From assembly GCA_963844565.1 (NCBI GenBank), contig CAWJON010000002.1:744001-808000 (forward strand): a DNA stretch of 64,000 bases, in the 5' to 3' direction. A model generated the notes under the pieces. It was not told the DNA's origin, did no database searches, and was given only the letters and a program-made list of their open reading frames with translations. This document shows, piece by piece, positions 38,064 through 46,718 of this stretch (the stretch's first letter is position 1; each line of letters starts with the position of its first letter). This stretch comes from JAFEDN01 sp963844565. GTDB lineage: Bacteria; Pseudomonadota; Gammaproteobacteria; Coxiellales; Coxiellaceae. A program made the position numbers and the translations under genes.

Positions 38064-41000
38064 ATGCAGGCCGGTATAGCTCAGATGGTAGAGCAACTAA
38101 TTAAAGGTTATTCGGTCTATGCTCATGACTTTACAAGAAGTAGATACGGCTACGACACGGAAGACCGTCGAACGATGATGGTGTGCACGCTGAACACGAT
38201 GGTGATTTCAGGTGATTTAACGATCGGGACGACGTTTGATGCGTTAAATCGAGAAACGCAATTTTACGGCAGTTTTTTATCGGGCGAACGGTACTTTGAT
38301 GCCTCGAACAACAAACGGCATCAATTGGTAACGGTATCGATGCCGGCAGGCATACAAACGGAGGAGAACTGGTGGGATTATGATCCGGCGAACCGAGTGA
38401 CGGTGGTGGATGGGTCGTTGGCAGATGGCGTCATCAAGCCGATTAATTCTGGGAGTTATCGCATTGCCTATAATCAAGGCGTCCGCGAGCAGGAGATCGA
38501 TAATGCGGGTGTGACCACGTGGATATCCTTTTTCGATTCAGGAGATATTGCCGACTGGATGGAACCGAAGGCGCCGAATGATGAGGTGGTGTACGAATAC
38601 GCCCCGGCAGGGAATCGAACCCGTATTTTCTCTGAGCAAAGCGGTACCGTGGTACAGACGGAGTTGACCTGTAACGGAGATTTATTTCAGACGGATCAGT
38701 ACACGCACGACTACCAGGGATTTGGGACAGATGACACGACGACCTTAACGCCGACGGTACGAGATTTGGTGGCGCATCAAGGGTCGGTGCATTCAGCTTG
38801 GGATCAAGACACGCTCACGTACACCTTAGACTATTTTTATTATTTGATTCAAGGTCAATATTTTGTGCGTGAAATTAGCGGAAAGATGAAGCTGGTGGGT
38901 CATGATGGAAAAGAATATACGCAATCGAATGGTTATTATGACCAGAATGGATCGATGGTGGCCAAGCGAGGAACAGGGACGGCGACGAATGACACGAGTG
39001 GCGCCAAATATATCACGGCATTTGTAACGCCGTCCGATGGAACCATTATCGCGTCGGTAGAATTTCCGAGTGATTACAGCAAGCCCGATAAACCCGGCAA
39101 CACGATCAAATATTATTTTAACGACACCAACAATAACCTGCTGACCACGTACGCGACCTTTACCGATCTCTCATCGGAAGCCAAAACCGCCCAAAGACGC
39201 CAGCGTCTGCGCGCACAGCCGACGATGGTCGGCATCAAGATGAATTACAGCCATGCGAAGAACGAGGGTCGGTGGGGCAAGATGAACACGCGGACCACCA
39301 ACTTGACCGGCCAAGCGATCCCGAGAGACGATGTTCCCGCGATCACGCAACCGGTACTGCCCAGTTCAATCTACCACAACACCACTCATCTGGATCCTGA
39401 GGATGAGAAGACCCATAACCCCGACCCTGGATTTGTGAGCAAGATCAGCCATATCGACGGAACCTCAATGCCGACGAGATATACCGTCAAGCCAGGAGAG
39501 ACATTTGACAGTATTGCGGTAGATCAAGTGGGTCGAGCGGAATTTGGCAAGACGATAGCGGGAAGAAATGGCTACCAAGAGGACCAAGCGCCAACCCCCA
39601 CCGAAGTATTAATCATCCCCGCTGATTTTATCCCGACGACCAACACCGCCAACGATATCGTGGCGTATCGAACGATCCAACAGACGATCCAAGGCAGCTT
39701 ATTACCGGTACTGATGTTCCAGCCAAAGGCGAAGAAGCAAAGCTGCGAAGAGACGATTGTTCTGACGGCGATAGCGGTAACGGCGTGTATTGTGGCGCCG
39801 GAATTGGCAGTCGGGATGGTGGGATTCTCCGGGGCATTGGCGACCGCCTTTGCGGCAGGTATTATAGACGCTGGCTTACAAGGCGTAGCCTTGGGAACAG
39901 GCTTAATACACACGTTTTCAGTCGAGAATTTACTGACCACGACCTTAAGTGCGGGAATAGGCGCCGGCCTGGGCAGTGCGATGGGCGTCACAGCAGAGAG
40001 CACCCTAGGGATGAAGCTGCTGTTGTCGATAACGGAAGCGGCGACGGTCGATGGGAGTACGCAATTGGCGGAGATGGGATTAGGCTTAACGAAGAAGTTT
40101 GATTTGAACCAACTATTCTCATCAATGGCGGCTGCCGGCTTAACCACGATGATCGGCCAATTGGACCCGTATACCGGCACAATGGAAGGCGCATTACTGG
40201 AAGCGATACCCGACGAACTGGGTTCAGCGTTAATTGGCAGTGCGATCACCAACAAAAAAGTGCATTTGCAGCAGGTGATGGCGCAAACGATTGGCACGAT
40301 GATCGGAACCGTAGCCGGCTACGAAATCAAGAGCCAGATGGAAAAAGTACGACTGGCCGAACAAAAACAATACGCCCAGCATATTTACACAAAAGCCTAC
40401 CAACAAAGCCTGATGGACGCGCTAGGCGATGTCGGCGCCTGGTTACCGTACGTGAACCCGATGGAACCCTGGGATAATTTAGAGTGGGGCGACTTCCTGC
40501 AAGACGCGCAAAGCTCGACCAACAAATACCTCACCACCGCCGACGCCCCGCCACCCCAGAACTTGGAACCCGAAACCAGCGAAGCCAAACCCAACAGCTA
40601 CGTGACTCTCAGTCAAAACGGCCGACAAGATCTGAACCTGATGATCAAACTCGGCCAGATGAGTTTCTTAAATCAGTTTGGCCCCGACGCTTACGATTGG
40701 ACGCAGTATGCAACAGGAACGAGTAGTAATCAGAATCCTTTTAATTTTTCAAAACAATGGATGGATTCAAGGCAATGGATGGATTCAATTAATCAAGATG
40801 AGAGATTTATAAATGATTTAAGAGACACCTTGGCATTTTCGAAATTGCCCTTTAGCAGCCAAATGCAAATCACAGGAAGCTACTTAAAGGCCCAGTTGCA
40901 TATGATTGAGGATTCAACTTCTCAATTAGTCAAAGGTATTGACCCTACTACCGGGTTACCTTCGAGTAGGGTGCAAGCAGGCATAAACTTATTAAATCCT

Positions 41001-41495
41001 TTAGCCAATATTGTACAGTTTCTCCCAGACGGAGGATCAGTTTTTTCAAAAGGACTGTTAGGAATTGGAAAATTATTAACCAAAAGTATGGGGGTCTGGA
41101 TGGGTTCCGTGGATAAGACCCTTTTGGAAGCAGAGAAGATAGTTCAGACAACAAAAGAAGTTGATTTTGAGATAGCGCCAAGAGTTTATGATCAGTTAAA
41201 AGATCCAAGGTTAGGTCCATTGAATGGAAAATTAGATGCAAATAGCTTAAAACGACTTGCTAATAATCCTAAAGCAGATATTTATTTTGATAAAAGTTCG
41301 AACTATATAAATGTAGTGCAAGAGGTTGATGGTAGATTATTAAGAATCACAGTTCCAGCTGATACATTTAAAATAATTTCCGTTGGACCAATACAAGAAA
41401 GAAATATTGCCAATTCTATTGCTAGTGGTCGTTTTATTCCAATTAGCAAAGGTGAAATCGTTGAGACAACCCAGAACTTAGTAGGAGGAAAATAA
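38064..41495 (+). CDS. Orphan 5'-truncated RHS module with its own C-terminal tip
   Basis: The open frame has 1143 codons, but the first about 27 are the tRNA fragment and junction. RHS homology starts at about 38145 and matches the big toxin from 25020 without gaps for about 1.66 kb at near identity, then about 80 % to near 40735. It repeats the last YD repeats, the LysM-like motif and the hydrophobic region. An 18-base tandem duplication (QWMDSRQWMDS) occurs near 40760. The tip from about 40915 is unrelated to the first: RVYDQLKDPRLG, LANNPKADIYFDKSSN, LRITVPADTFKIISVG; no firm family. Without N-terminal RHS it is probably a silent donor module or needs recombination to be delivered. Confidence 0.75.
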   Translation: MQAGIAQMVEQLIKGYSVYAHDFTRSRYGYDTEDRRTMMVCTLNTMVISGDLTIGTTFDALNRETQFYGSFLSGERYFDASNNKRHQLVTVSMPAGIQTEENWWDYDPANRVTVVDGSLADGVIKPINSGSYRIAYNQGVREQEIDNAGVTTWISFFDSGDIADWMEPKAPNDEVVYEYAPAGNRTRIFSEQSGTVVQTELTCNGDLFQTDQYTHDYQGFGTDDTTTLTPTVRDLVAHQGSVHSAWDQDTLTYTLDYFYYLIQGQYFVREISGKMKLVGHDGKEYTQSNGYYDQNGSMVAKRGTGTATNDTSGAKYITAFVTPSDGTIIASVEFPSDYSKPDKPGNTIKYYFNDTNNNLLTTYATFTDLSSEAKTAQRRQRLRAQPTMVGIKMNYSHAKNEGRWGKMNTRTTNLTGQAIPRDDVPAITQPVLPSSIYHNTTHLDPEDEKTHNPDPGFVSKISHIDGTSMPTRYTVKPGETFDSIAVDQVGRAEFGKTIAGRNGYQEDQAPTPTEVLIIPADFIPTTNTANDIVAYRTIQQTIQGSLLPVLMFQPKAKKQSCEETIVLTAIAVTACIVAPELAVGMVGFSGALATAFAAGIIDAGLQGVALGTGLIHTFSVENLLTTTLSAGIGAGLGSAMGVTAESTLGMKLLLSITEAATVDGSTQLAEMGLGLTKKFDLNQLFSSMAAAGLTTMIGQLDPYTGTMEGALLEAIPDELGSALIGSAITNKKVHLQQVMAQTIGTMIGTVAGYEIKSQMEKVRLAEQKQYAQHIYTKAYQQSLMDALGDVGAWLPYVNPMEPWDNLEWGDFLQDAQSSTNKYLTTADAPPPQNLEPETSEAKPNSYVTLSQNGRQDLNLMIKLGQMSFLNQFGPDAYDWTQYATGTSSNQNPFNFSKQWMDSRQWMDSINQDERFINDLRDTLAFSKLPFSSQMQITGSYLKAQLHMIEDSTSQLVKGIDPTTGLPSSRVQAGINLLNPLANIVQFLPDGGSVFSKGLLGIGKLLTKSMGVWMGSVDKTLLEAEKIVQTTKEVDFEIAPRVYDQLKDPRLGPLNGKLDANSLKRLANNPKADIYFDKSSNYINVVQEVDGRLLRITVPADTFKIISVGPIQERNIANSIASGRFIPISKGEIVETTQNLVGGK
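38070..38103 (+). pseudogene. 5' half of a tRNA (tRNA-Thr-like), truncated
   Basis: GCCGGTATAGCTCAGATGGT then AGAGCAACTAATT matches the acceptor strand, D-arm and start of the anticodon stem of a bacterial tRNA-Thr. The anticodon loop, T-arm (no GGTTCGA) and acceptor 3' strand are missing; RHS homology begins about 40 bases later. It lies at the 5' edge of the orphan RHS module, as expected for a recombination or integration junction. Confidence 0.65.
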
Positions 41496-41776
41496 TGAAA
41501 AACTATTATCTAGCTGATTCAACAGAGATGGAAAAAAGAAAAAAACAAGCAAATGAATTTTATTTTTCTGTTTTAGATCCAGAAGAAATTCCTTATATAG
41601 TGACGGATGAAGCGACTTTATACGCAATTTATATTGGAGATGAAAAGGAAATTATAAATAAAATAAAACAGAAATATAATGTGTATATTAGTGTAGAACA
41701 GTTTAAAATACCTTTTTGGCAATTGTTAGATTTTCTTGAGAATAATCGAAAAGAAAAACCGTATTTTTTGAAATGA
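41495..41776 (+). CDS. Predicted immunity protein for the orphan RHS tip
   Basis: 93 residues, acidic and Lys-rich, no recognised family. The ATG overlaps the last base of the RHS stop (TAATG) and AGGAGG lies just upstream, so translation is coupled to the toxin. Small size, position and coupling are typical for immunity genes. Confidence 0.65.
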   Translation: MKNYYLADSTEMEKRKKQANEFYFSVLDPEEIPYIVTDEATLYAIYIGDEKEIINKIKQKYNVYISVEQFKIPFWQLLDFLENNRKEKPYFLK

Positions 41777-41939
41777 AGTTAATTACAATAAAGATTTACT
41801 AATGAGGATTTCAAATTAAGTAGAAAACTGTTTTATTTTAATTTTGAAGGAAAAATAGTAGATTTTGAGGATCATTAGATAATGGAGTGTTCAAAAGTAT
41901 GTTTTCTCAGATAGAAAAAATTAAAACCGAATTTTATTA

Positions 41940-42341
41940 ATGGGTATCGTTATGATTTTACTTAAAAATATAGATCTAAATTTAATTGAAATTTCAAAGG
42001 ATGGAAAAGATGTAACTTTTAATTTTATAGGCTTTTTCATGGGAGATATTTCATCTATAATAAAGTGTTACTACGTTAGTAATTTTAACTATTTCAATTT
42101 ATTTGAAATATATGATGAAGGTTTTCCTTGTAATATTGATGAAGTTAACTGCTTTAAAATAGAAAAAATAAATATGTTCGAATTATTAAGTAAGAAAAAA
42201 TTTAACATGGCAGTAAATTTTCTAAAATTTGTAAAACCACAATATGATTTATGGTATTTGAAGATGGAATCTGGAGAGATATTTATTGATTTATTATGTA
42301 AAAAGATTGAAAAAGATAATCTTGTTATCAATATATCTTGA
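41940..42341 (+). CDS. Orphan immunity-like protein
   Basis: 133 residues (121 if the ATG at 41952 is used, which has GGGT upstream). Mixed alpha/beta composition rich in Phe, Ile and Lys; ends KIEKDNLVINIS. No known family. It has no intact toxin tip in front; the preceding 160 bases hold only broken frames. Placement in the array and the low GC content suggest a stranded immunity gene. Confidence 0.5.
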   Translation: MGIVMILLKNIDLNLIEISKDGKDVTFNFIGFFMGDISSIIKCYYVSNFNYFNLFEIYDEGFPCNIDEVNCFKIEKINMFELLSKKKFNMAVNFLKFVKPQYDLWYLKMESGEIFIDLLCKKIEKDNLVINIS

Positions 42342-42351
42342 AGATGAGGAG

Positions 42352-42420
42352 TAGATGATGTCAAAGTCGACGTGAGTTTTTAATTTAAATTAAATTTCAA
42401 GTATTTTTATTTGATAAAAT
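42352..42420 (+). repeat. Partial copy of the dispersed array repeat
   Basis: GATGTCAAAGTCGACGTGAG is followed by TTAATTTAAATTAAATTTCA, matching the elements at 43330-43481. It lies directly before the next RHS remnant. Confidence 0.45.
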
Positions 42421-42454
42421 CGGCGTGCCTGACGCGCAAGATTCCCGCATCAGG

Positions 42455-42853
42455 CGATCACGACCAAAAAGTGCACCTGCAGCAAGTGATGGCGCAAACG
42501 ATTGGGACGGCTATAGGCGACTGGTTACCATACCTGAATCCGATGGAACCATGGGCTAGTCCAGAGTGGGGGGACTTCGTGGGAGACGCCCAAAGCCCGG
42601 CAGACGCGACCTGGACCTAATGATCAAACTAGGCCAGATGAGCTTCCTAAATCAGTTTGGCCTCAATCCCTCAGATTGGACACAGTATGCAACAGGACCG
42701 GGCACGATCAAAGTCCTTCGAAATTACAAAAGACATGGACCTATACCCACTAGAAACGGATCTATCATAAATGGAGGTTTGAATTTGACGTCGAAAGAAT
42801 TTAATGATGAAATGGGTTTGTCGCAAATGAAACCACCAGGATATAATCCATGA
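42455..42853 (+). pseudogene. Decayed RHS C-terminal remnant with short tip
   Basis: Two frames carry pieces of the RHS region before the tip. First QKVHLQQVMAQTIGTAIGD is joined by deletion to WLPYLNPMEPW (about 40 residues lost). After a second deletion and frame change comes LDLMIKLGQMSFLNQFG and then a unique tip of about 50 residues ending LSQMKPPGYNP. The stop overlaps the next gene as ATGA. This is a toxin cassette that has lost its delivery part. Confidence 0.65.
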
Positions 42854-43056
42854 ATTTAATTAAGGATTCAAGTTTAAATGAAAAACAAGCGTATATGGCA
42901 ATGTTTTTTTATTTAGAGGAACTTTACAATAAAACTAAATCTGATGATTTGGCTGGTTTTCTCGGTAGTATGGTTTTGTTAAAAGATGGAAAACCAGTAG
43001 ACTCGGCTGTTTGGGCAGATTGGAAAAAAGCTATAGAAAAAGCTAAAAAAAGCTAA
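42850..43056 (+). CDS. Small predicted immunity protein (CdiI-like)
   Basis: 68 residues; LNEKQAYMAMFFYLEELY, DDLAGFLGSM and DSAVWADWKKAI form a pattern I associate with small immunity proteins found beside CDI and RHS tips (helix, LGSM loop, WxDW helix). Exact family not certain. It starts in an ATGA overlap with the remnant toxin. Confidence 0.6.
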   Translation: MNLIKDSSLNEKQAYMAMFFYLEELYNKTKSDDLAGFLGSMVLLKDGKPVDSAVWADWKKAIEKAKKS

Positions 43057-43380
43057 AAAATTGGGTTTGGAAATTTTTAGTTTTTAATGGTGATTGAATT
43101 AAAAAAAATTTTCTGAAGTAATTAAAGAGCATTAAATTTTTGAAAATGTAATTGTAGAAAGAAAAAATGAAGCTCCCCCGAAAATTTTTTTATGTATTTT
43201 TTTGTCCAAAAATTGAGTCGATTGAAAAGAAAAGCTGGCCAATGCCTCTATAGGTTCTTGATCAGTTGAAAGACAGTATCTGGTTATTATGAATAAAGGT
43301 TGTTTCACTCCTGGTGCCGATTTTTAGATAGGGAGTGCCAAAGTCGACGTAAATTTTAATTTCACGCAAAGGGGTCACAA

Positions 43381-43481
43381 GTAGGAGTGTCTGTGATGAC
43401 GGTATTTTAAAATTTAAATTAAATTTCAAAGACTTTAATTTTATCAAATAGTCAGGTTTGACAATAAAATCTTAGCGATTG
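43381..43481 (+). repeat. Dispersed repeat R, copy 1
   Basis: About 100 bases that begin GTAGGAGTGTCTGTGATGA, contain AATTTAAATTAAATTTCAAA and end CTTAGCGATTG. A copy of more than 85-90 % identity by eye lies at 50584-50685, 7 kb away. Confidence 0.7.
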
Positions 43482-43540
43482 TTAAATTAGCGCACTTGAA
43501 TATTAGTATTAGTGCCAAGTATGATTATTTTTTAAAAGAA

Positions 43541-43580
43541 AAGTCTTTGAAGTTTGATTTAAATTTAAAACTAACATCGG
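43541..43580 (-). repeat. Inverted partial copy of repeat R
   Basis: AAGTCTTTGAAGTTTGATTT continuing into AAATTTAAAA is the reverse complement of the core of repeat R with two changes. Together with 43403-43482 it could form a large hairpin. Confidence 0.5.
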
Positions 43581-43633
43581 CTTTGACACTCGGTCTGTAT
43601 TAAATTGTGAAGTAATTGAAAGGAGTGTAGTGT

Positions 43634-43948
43634 ATGCTAAGCCCCGATATATATGTTACGGTGAATTTCTTTTCTACTGAAGATGATGGTAGAAAGTTAC
43701 CAACTAATTCACTTATGTTTGGATCAATTTTTGTAATAGATCATTCCAACTTTGATTGTAGATTGCTTTTAGATAAGATAGGAGCGATTTCACCTGGAGA
43801 AAAAAAAGAAAAAGTTCCTGTTAAATTCTTATGTCCCGAAATCGTTATGCCTAAACTAAAAGCAGGAACAAAATTTTACTTGTGGGATATGAGGAACATA
43901 GCCGAAGGAGAGGTAGAAGAAATAATTTCCTCCGCAGGAAGAAAGTAA
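43634..43948 (+). CDS. EF-Tu domain-3-like small protein, possible immunity factor
   Basis: 104 residues. The layout (YVTVNFFSTEDDGRKLPT, a beta-rich centre, GAISPGEKKEKVPVKFLCPE, LKAGTKFYLWDMRNIAEGEVEEI) resembles the C-terminal beta-barrel of translation factor EF-Tu and the small stand-alone proteins related to it. There is no GTPase domain. In a toxin-immunity array an EF-Tu-like barrel could bind a tip that targets or uses EF-Tu; this is inference. Confidence 0.5.
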   Translation: MLSPDIYVTVNFFSTEDDGRKLPTNSLMFGSIFVIDHSNFDCRLLLDKIGAISPGEKKEKVPVKFLCPEIVMPKLKAGTKFYLWDMRNIAEGEVEEIISSAGRK

Positions 43949-44014
43949 CTTTCCAAAATCCTACGTATGGAGTAAGTTCTAGTCTAACCCGCGCATAGGC
44001 ATTTAAAAATTGCT

Positions 44015-44122
44015 ATGCTAGATATATTGGAGGTCTACGAGAGCGGTGTCAGAGTAGAAGTAATATTGAAAAATAAAGCTCCTGTTAATAATGAAATATA
44101 TAACTCTAGTCTAAGGAAGTAA
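44015..44122 (+). pseudogene. Remnant of a toxin tip end
   Basis: A 35-codon frame with YESGVRVEVILKNKAPVNN before a stop three bases ahead of the next ATG. The SGVRVEV piece resembles motifs found at other cassette junctions (SGVKV near 44522). It supplies the ribosome binding site AAGGAAG for the following gene. Confidence 0.35.
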
Positions 44123-44125
44123 TTT

Positions 44126-44455
44126 ATGAAAAATGCTGTCTATTGGAATGATATTGTTAATAAATTAACAGATAAAAATAATGCGAATTGGGCTGCTCAT
44201 GTACTTGCATCAAATATTGAAGTATTTAATGCAATATTGCCCTTTATTAATAAAGAAATTTTAATTAAAAATTGTTTACTTTGTTATAGTATTAGTTTGT
44301 CTGCTCAGACCGATTTGGATGCTGTATTTTCTCAATTTTCTATAAAGGAGTTAGTTGATGCGTATAAAAAATTAGATAAGAAGCCAATTGAAACGGCAGG
44401 AGCCTTTATGTGGCTATTAGAGGACCTTGATCCTCAATTTAAATGGGCATCTTGA
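44126..44455 (+). CDS. Orphan immunity-like helical protein
   Basis: 109 residues, helical, rich in Leu, Asn and Lys, ending WLLEDLDPQFKWAS. AAGGAAG lies six bases before the ATG. No family recognised. It follows a toxin-tip remnant, in the position of an immunity gene. Confidence 0.5.
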   Translation: MKNAVYWNDIVNKLTDKNNANWAAHVLASNIEVFNAILPFINKEILIKNCLLCYSISLSAQTDLDAVFSQFSIKELVDAYKKLDKKPIETAGAFMWLLEDLDPQFKWAS

Positions 44456-44523
44456 TATCAGATTAATTTTAATAGTACGATAATAGGTGGGTCCAATCGA
44501 TGTAAGTTTTAGATTCACGCAAA

Positions 44524-44700
44524 CAAGCGGTGTCAAAGTCAAGTTAAATATAATGATCAATACTACATCGTTGATGGAAACCATAGAGCTTCCGCAGAAT
44601 TGCTTTAGGCCTTACAGAAGTTCCAGTTAAAAAGGTTGAACTACCTTATGGTGGTTATACAAAGGAAGAGGATCTGGAATATTATGGATTTAGATATTAA
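44524..44700 (+). pseudogene. Second ParB-like toxin tip, frameshifted
   Basis: Reading VKYNDQYYIVDGNHRASAEL then, after a frame change near 44605, LGLTEVPVKKVELPYGG and KEEDLEYYGFRY before the stop. The VDGNHR motif corresponds to the DNRRL position of ParB/sulfiredoxin-like tips. The rest of the domain and all RHS sequence are missing. Confidence 0.55.
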
Positions 44701-44712
44701 TATGGGGTTATT

Positions 44713-45120
44713 ATGAGTGACATATTTGTCGAATTGGCTTTTTTGAGAAATCACTTAATGAAAAAAATTTTTCAGAAAGAGGATTATATGTTGTTAAACA
44801 AAACAATAGAAATGATATTAAATTCCGAGAGTCCATTTATGGGGGTAGCTCTTTGGTCCTTAAAAATATGTGAGATAGAAATCAAAGAAGGAGATTTTGT
44901 ATCAGCTGCAAATCAAATCAACTTTATTCATAATTTCCCCTTTAAAAATTATAAGGTATGGAATTCAAATTATTTTTATAAAATCGAGTTTCCTAATTAT
45001 ATAGAAAAAATTAATGATTCTAAAAAAATAAAAGAAGTGATTCGTGAAATTTCAAAACTTGAAGAAAAATTAAATGAGCTTAAAAACACTGAAGAAGGAA
45101 GATTTTTTGATCAAAAATGA
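44713..45120 (+). CDS. Predicted immunity protein of the second ParB-like tip
   Basis: 135 residues, helical, no family recognised. It starts 13 bases after the end of the frameshifted ParB-like tip. The C-terminal part (KKIKEVIREISKLEEKLNEL) is coiled-coil-like. Confidence 0.5.
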   Translation: MSDIFVELAFLRNHLMKKIFQKEDYMLLNKTIEMILNSESPFMGVALWSLKICEIEIKEGDFVSAANQINFIHNFPFKNYKVWNSNYFYKIEFPNYIEKINDSKKIKEVIREISKLEEKLNELKNTEEGRFFDQK

Positions 45121-45129
45121 TCTATAAAT

Positions 45130-45321
45130 GTGGCAATACTTAAAATGAGGTTTGATTTTTTTGTTAGAGCCGAATTTATTTCTCCTGCGGGAATAAAGTT
45201 CAAAGAATTTTTAACCACTATCACAAAGTATTATTGCATGGGTCTTTTTTATAAAAATAAAAGATATATATTTAATAAAAATCTTTTTAAGGAATCATAT
45301 GAAGATCAAGTTATTAAGTAA
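45130..45321 (+). pseudogene. Internally deleted copy of the ParB-tip immunity gene
   Basis: The frame reads FFVRAEFISPAGIKFKEF and YYCMGLFYKNKRYIFNKNLF, matching residues about 46-90 of the intact immunity proteins, then jumps to the last residues YEDQVIK. In the intact gene ATATGAAGAT occurs at both ends of the missing 165 bases (28677 and 28842), so the loss looks like recombination between short direct repeats. The first 45 residues are also missing. Confidence 0.7.
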
Positions 45322-45333
45322 TTGGATATAGCA

Positions 45334-45887
45334 ATGAATGCATATTACTATCGTTTAAGTAAATTGCTATCACATGCTTTGCGTCATGCACCTGAAGAGT
45401 ATGGTTTTTATCTTGATAAAGACGGATGGGTTGAAATAAATTCATTAATAACTTCTTTTAAAGAAAAAGATGCTTGTTTCAAAAAATTAAGTAAACAAGA
45501 TTTAATCGAAATGATTAAACAGTCTTCAAAAATAAGACATGAAATAAAGGAAAATAAAATAAGAGCCTTATATGGACATTCCACCCAAGAGAAAATAATT
45601 AAAAAATCTAGTATTCCGCCAGAAATACTATATTATGGCAGCGCTCCTGAAAACGTAAGTCTAATATTGAAAGGTGGGTTAAAATCTATGAACCGACAAC
45701 ACGTTTACTTATCAATAGACCAAGTGACTGCCCAGCAAGTCGGCATTCGGAAAAATTCTTTTCCAATTATTTTTAAAGTTAAAGCAAAAGAAGCTAGTGA
45801 GCAAGGAATACATTTTTTTATGGGAATGAAAGCATTTGGTTGGTTGATTACGTTACACCGGAATATTTAGAAATTATTGAAAAGTAA
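45334..45887 (+). pseudogene. kptA: kptA copy 2, frameshifted near its 3' end
   Basis: Homologue of the kptA at 28887 from MNAYYYRLSKLLSHALRHAPEEYG onwards. The ATG at 45334 matches the intact start; a TTG at 45322 is in frame. A one-base loss near 45824 (GGGAATG versus GGGAAATG) shifts the frame; the correct continuation (NESIWLVDYVTPEYLEIIEK) is in the other frame and stops at 45885. The catalytic HGT is changed to YGS. It is probably inactive. Confidence 0.7.
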
Positions 45888-45897
45888 AAATTTTTAC

Positions 45898-45984
45898 ACT
45901 TTAGTGAATTCTCAACTTGAAGCTGTGAATAGGACGACTCCTGAAGCACATATAGAAATAGAATCAATTGATGTAACTTTATAA
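45898..45984 (+). pseudogene. Remnant of a toxin tip end
   Basis: An open frame TLVNSQLEAVNRTTPEAHIE then SIDVTL and stop, 28 bases before the next gene. It lies where a toxin C-terminus would be. No family can be assigned. Confidence 0.35.
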
Positions 45985-46012
45985 AATTAAACTAGCTTTT
46001 AGGAGAAATAAA

Positions 46013-46405
46013 ATGCTTTATATAACTAGAAAAAATTTAAAAAATATATGTTTCTCGGATAGAGTAATTGAAAATATGAATGTTGATTTTGAGAAAAAGA
46101 CAATTTTAATTAGCGTAGATGGTGCATTTTTAAAAATTAACAATAAATTAACTAATTTAAATGCAGGGAAAATAGAAATTACGATGTGGAAAAATTTATA
46201 CATCTCAATTTTTTCTTCAGAGGAAAAAAACTGGTTTCTCATGGATTCAAATAATTTTGACACTTTAAAAGAAATTTGTGAAATAAACTATAATGAGAAT
46301 CTAATTTTTTCCGGATTTGGTAAAAACACTGGTCAATGGCTTGAATATAAGTTTGAGGGATCGGATATAAAAATAAGTTTTAATGAGGAAAAATTTTTAA
46401 GCTAA
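46013..46405 (+). CDS. Orphan immunity-like protein
   Basis: 130 residues, beta-rich, with KTILISVDGAFLKIN and a terminal GQWLEYKFEGSDIKISF. AGGAG lies eight bases before the ATG. No family recognised; likely the immunity gene of the lost tip in front. Confidence 0.5.
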   Translation: MLYITRKNLKNICFSDRVIENMNVDFEKKTILISVDGAFLKINNKLTNLNAGKIEITMWKNLYISIFSSEEKNWFLMDSNNFDTLKEICEINYNENLIFSGFGKNTGQWLEYKFEGSDIKISFNEEKFLS

Positions 46406-46718
46406 CTAATGGAAAGGCGATCATTGATCTAACTGATAGTTTAAGACAAGGAACAATTTCAACCTATGACTTTCCGCCGAATTGTTTACTATAGATAATA
46501 GACGACTAGTGGCGTATGGTTCTGCTGGAGTTAAAAATACTCCGGTAGAAGTTGTTTCTGCTGATGATCCTATAATAGCACAAAGTCTTGAAGGTAGACT
46601 TGATCTCGTTAGAGGTGAAGGGCAATATGTAGTTATTGTGAAGAGTGCAGAGAGAGCAGCAGCACAACAACAGCTTTATGATTACGGTTTAATTAAAGGG
46701 GTGCAACTTGGACGTTAA
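46406..46718 (+). pseudogene. Truncated third copy of the ParB-like tip
   Basis: Matches the end of the big toxin: SLRQGTISTYDFPP, then a 26-base deletion that shifts the frame, then FTIDNRRLVAYGSAGVKNTP to GVQLGR. The deletion lies between two AATT copies in the intact sequence (28148 and 28174). The last part keeps the 11-base overlap with the immunity gene. Confidence 0.7.

Larger units (their letters stand above)
43057..43633. other. Non-coding stretch with dispersed and inverted repeats
   Basis: No ORF of interest. It holds repeat copies at 43381-43481 and, inverted, at about 43541-43580, plus a motif GCCAAAGTCGACGTAAATTT near 43338. Confidence 0.5.

Noticed and set aside
38070..38140. 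A complete tRNA gene
   Set aside because: There is no anticodon stem partner, T-loop or 3' acceptor strand after the D-arm.
38064..38145. Start of the orphan RHS protein at the tRNA fragment
   Set aside because: The first residues are translation of a tRNA 5' half and junction DNA, so they are not treated as a real N-terminus, although the frame is open.
39572..40297. 241-codon minus-strand ORF in the orphan RHS module
   Set aside because: It lies opposite conserved RHS sequence, and a shorter form exists in the first copy at 26447-27178 only because the DNA is duplicated.
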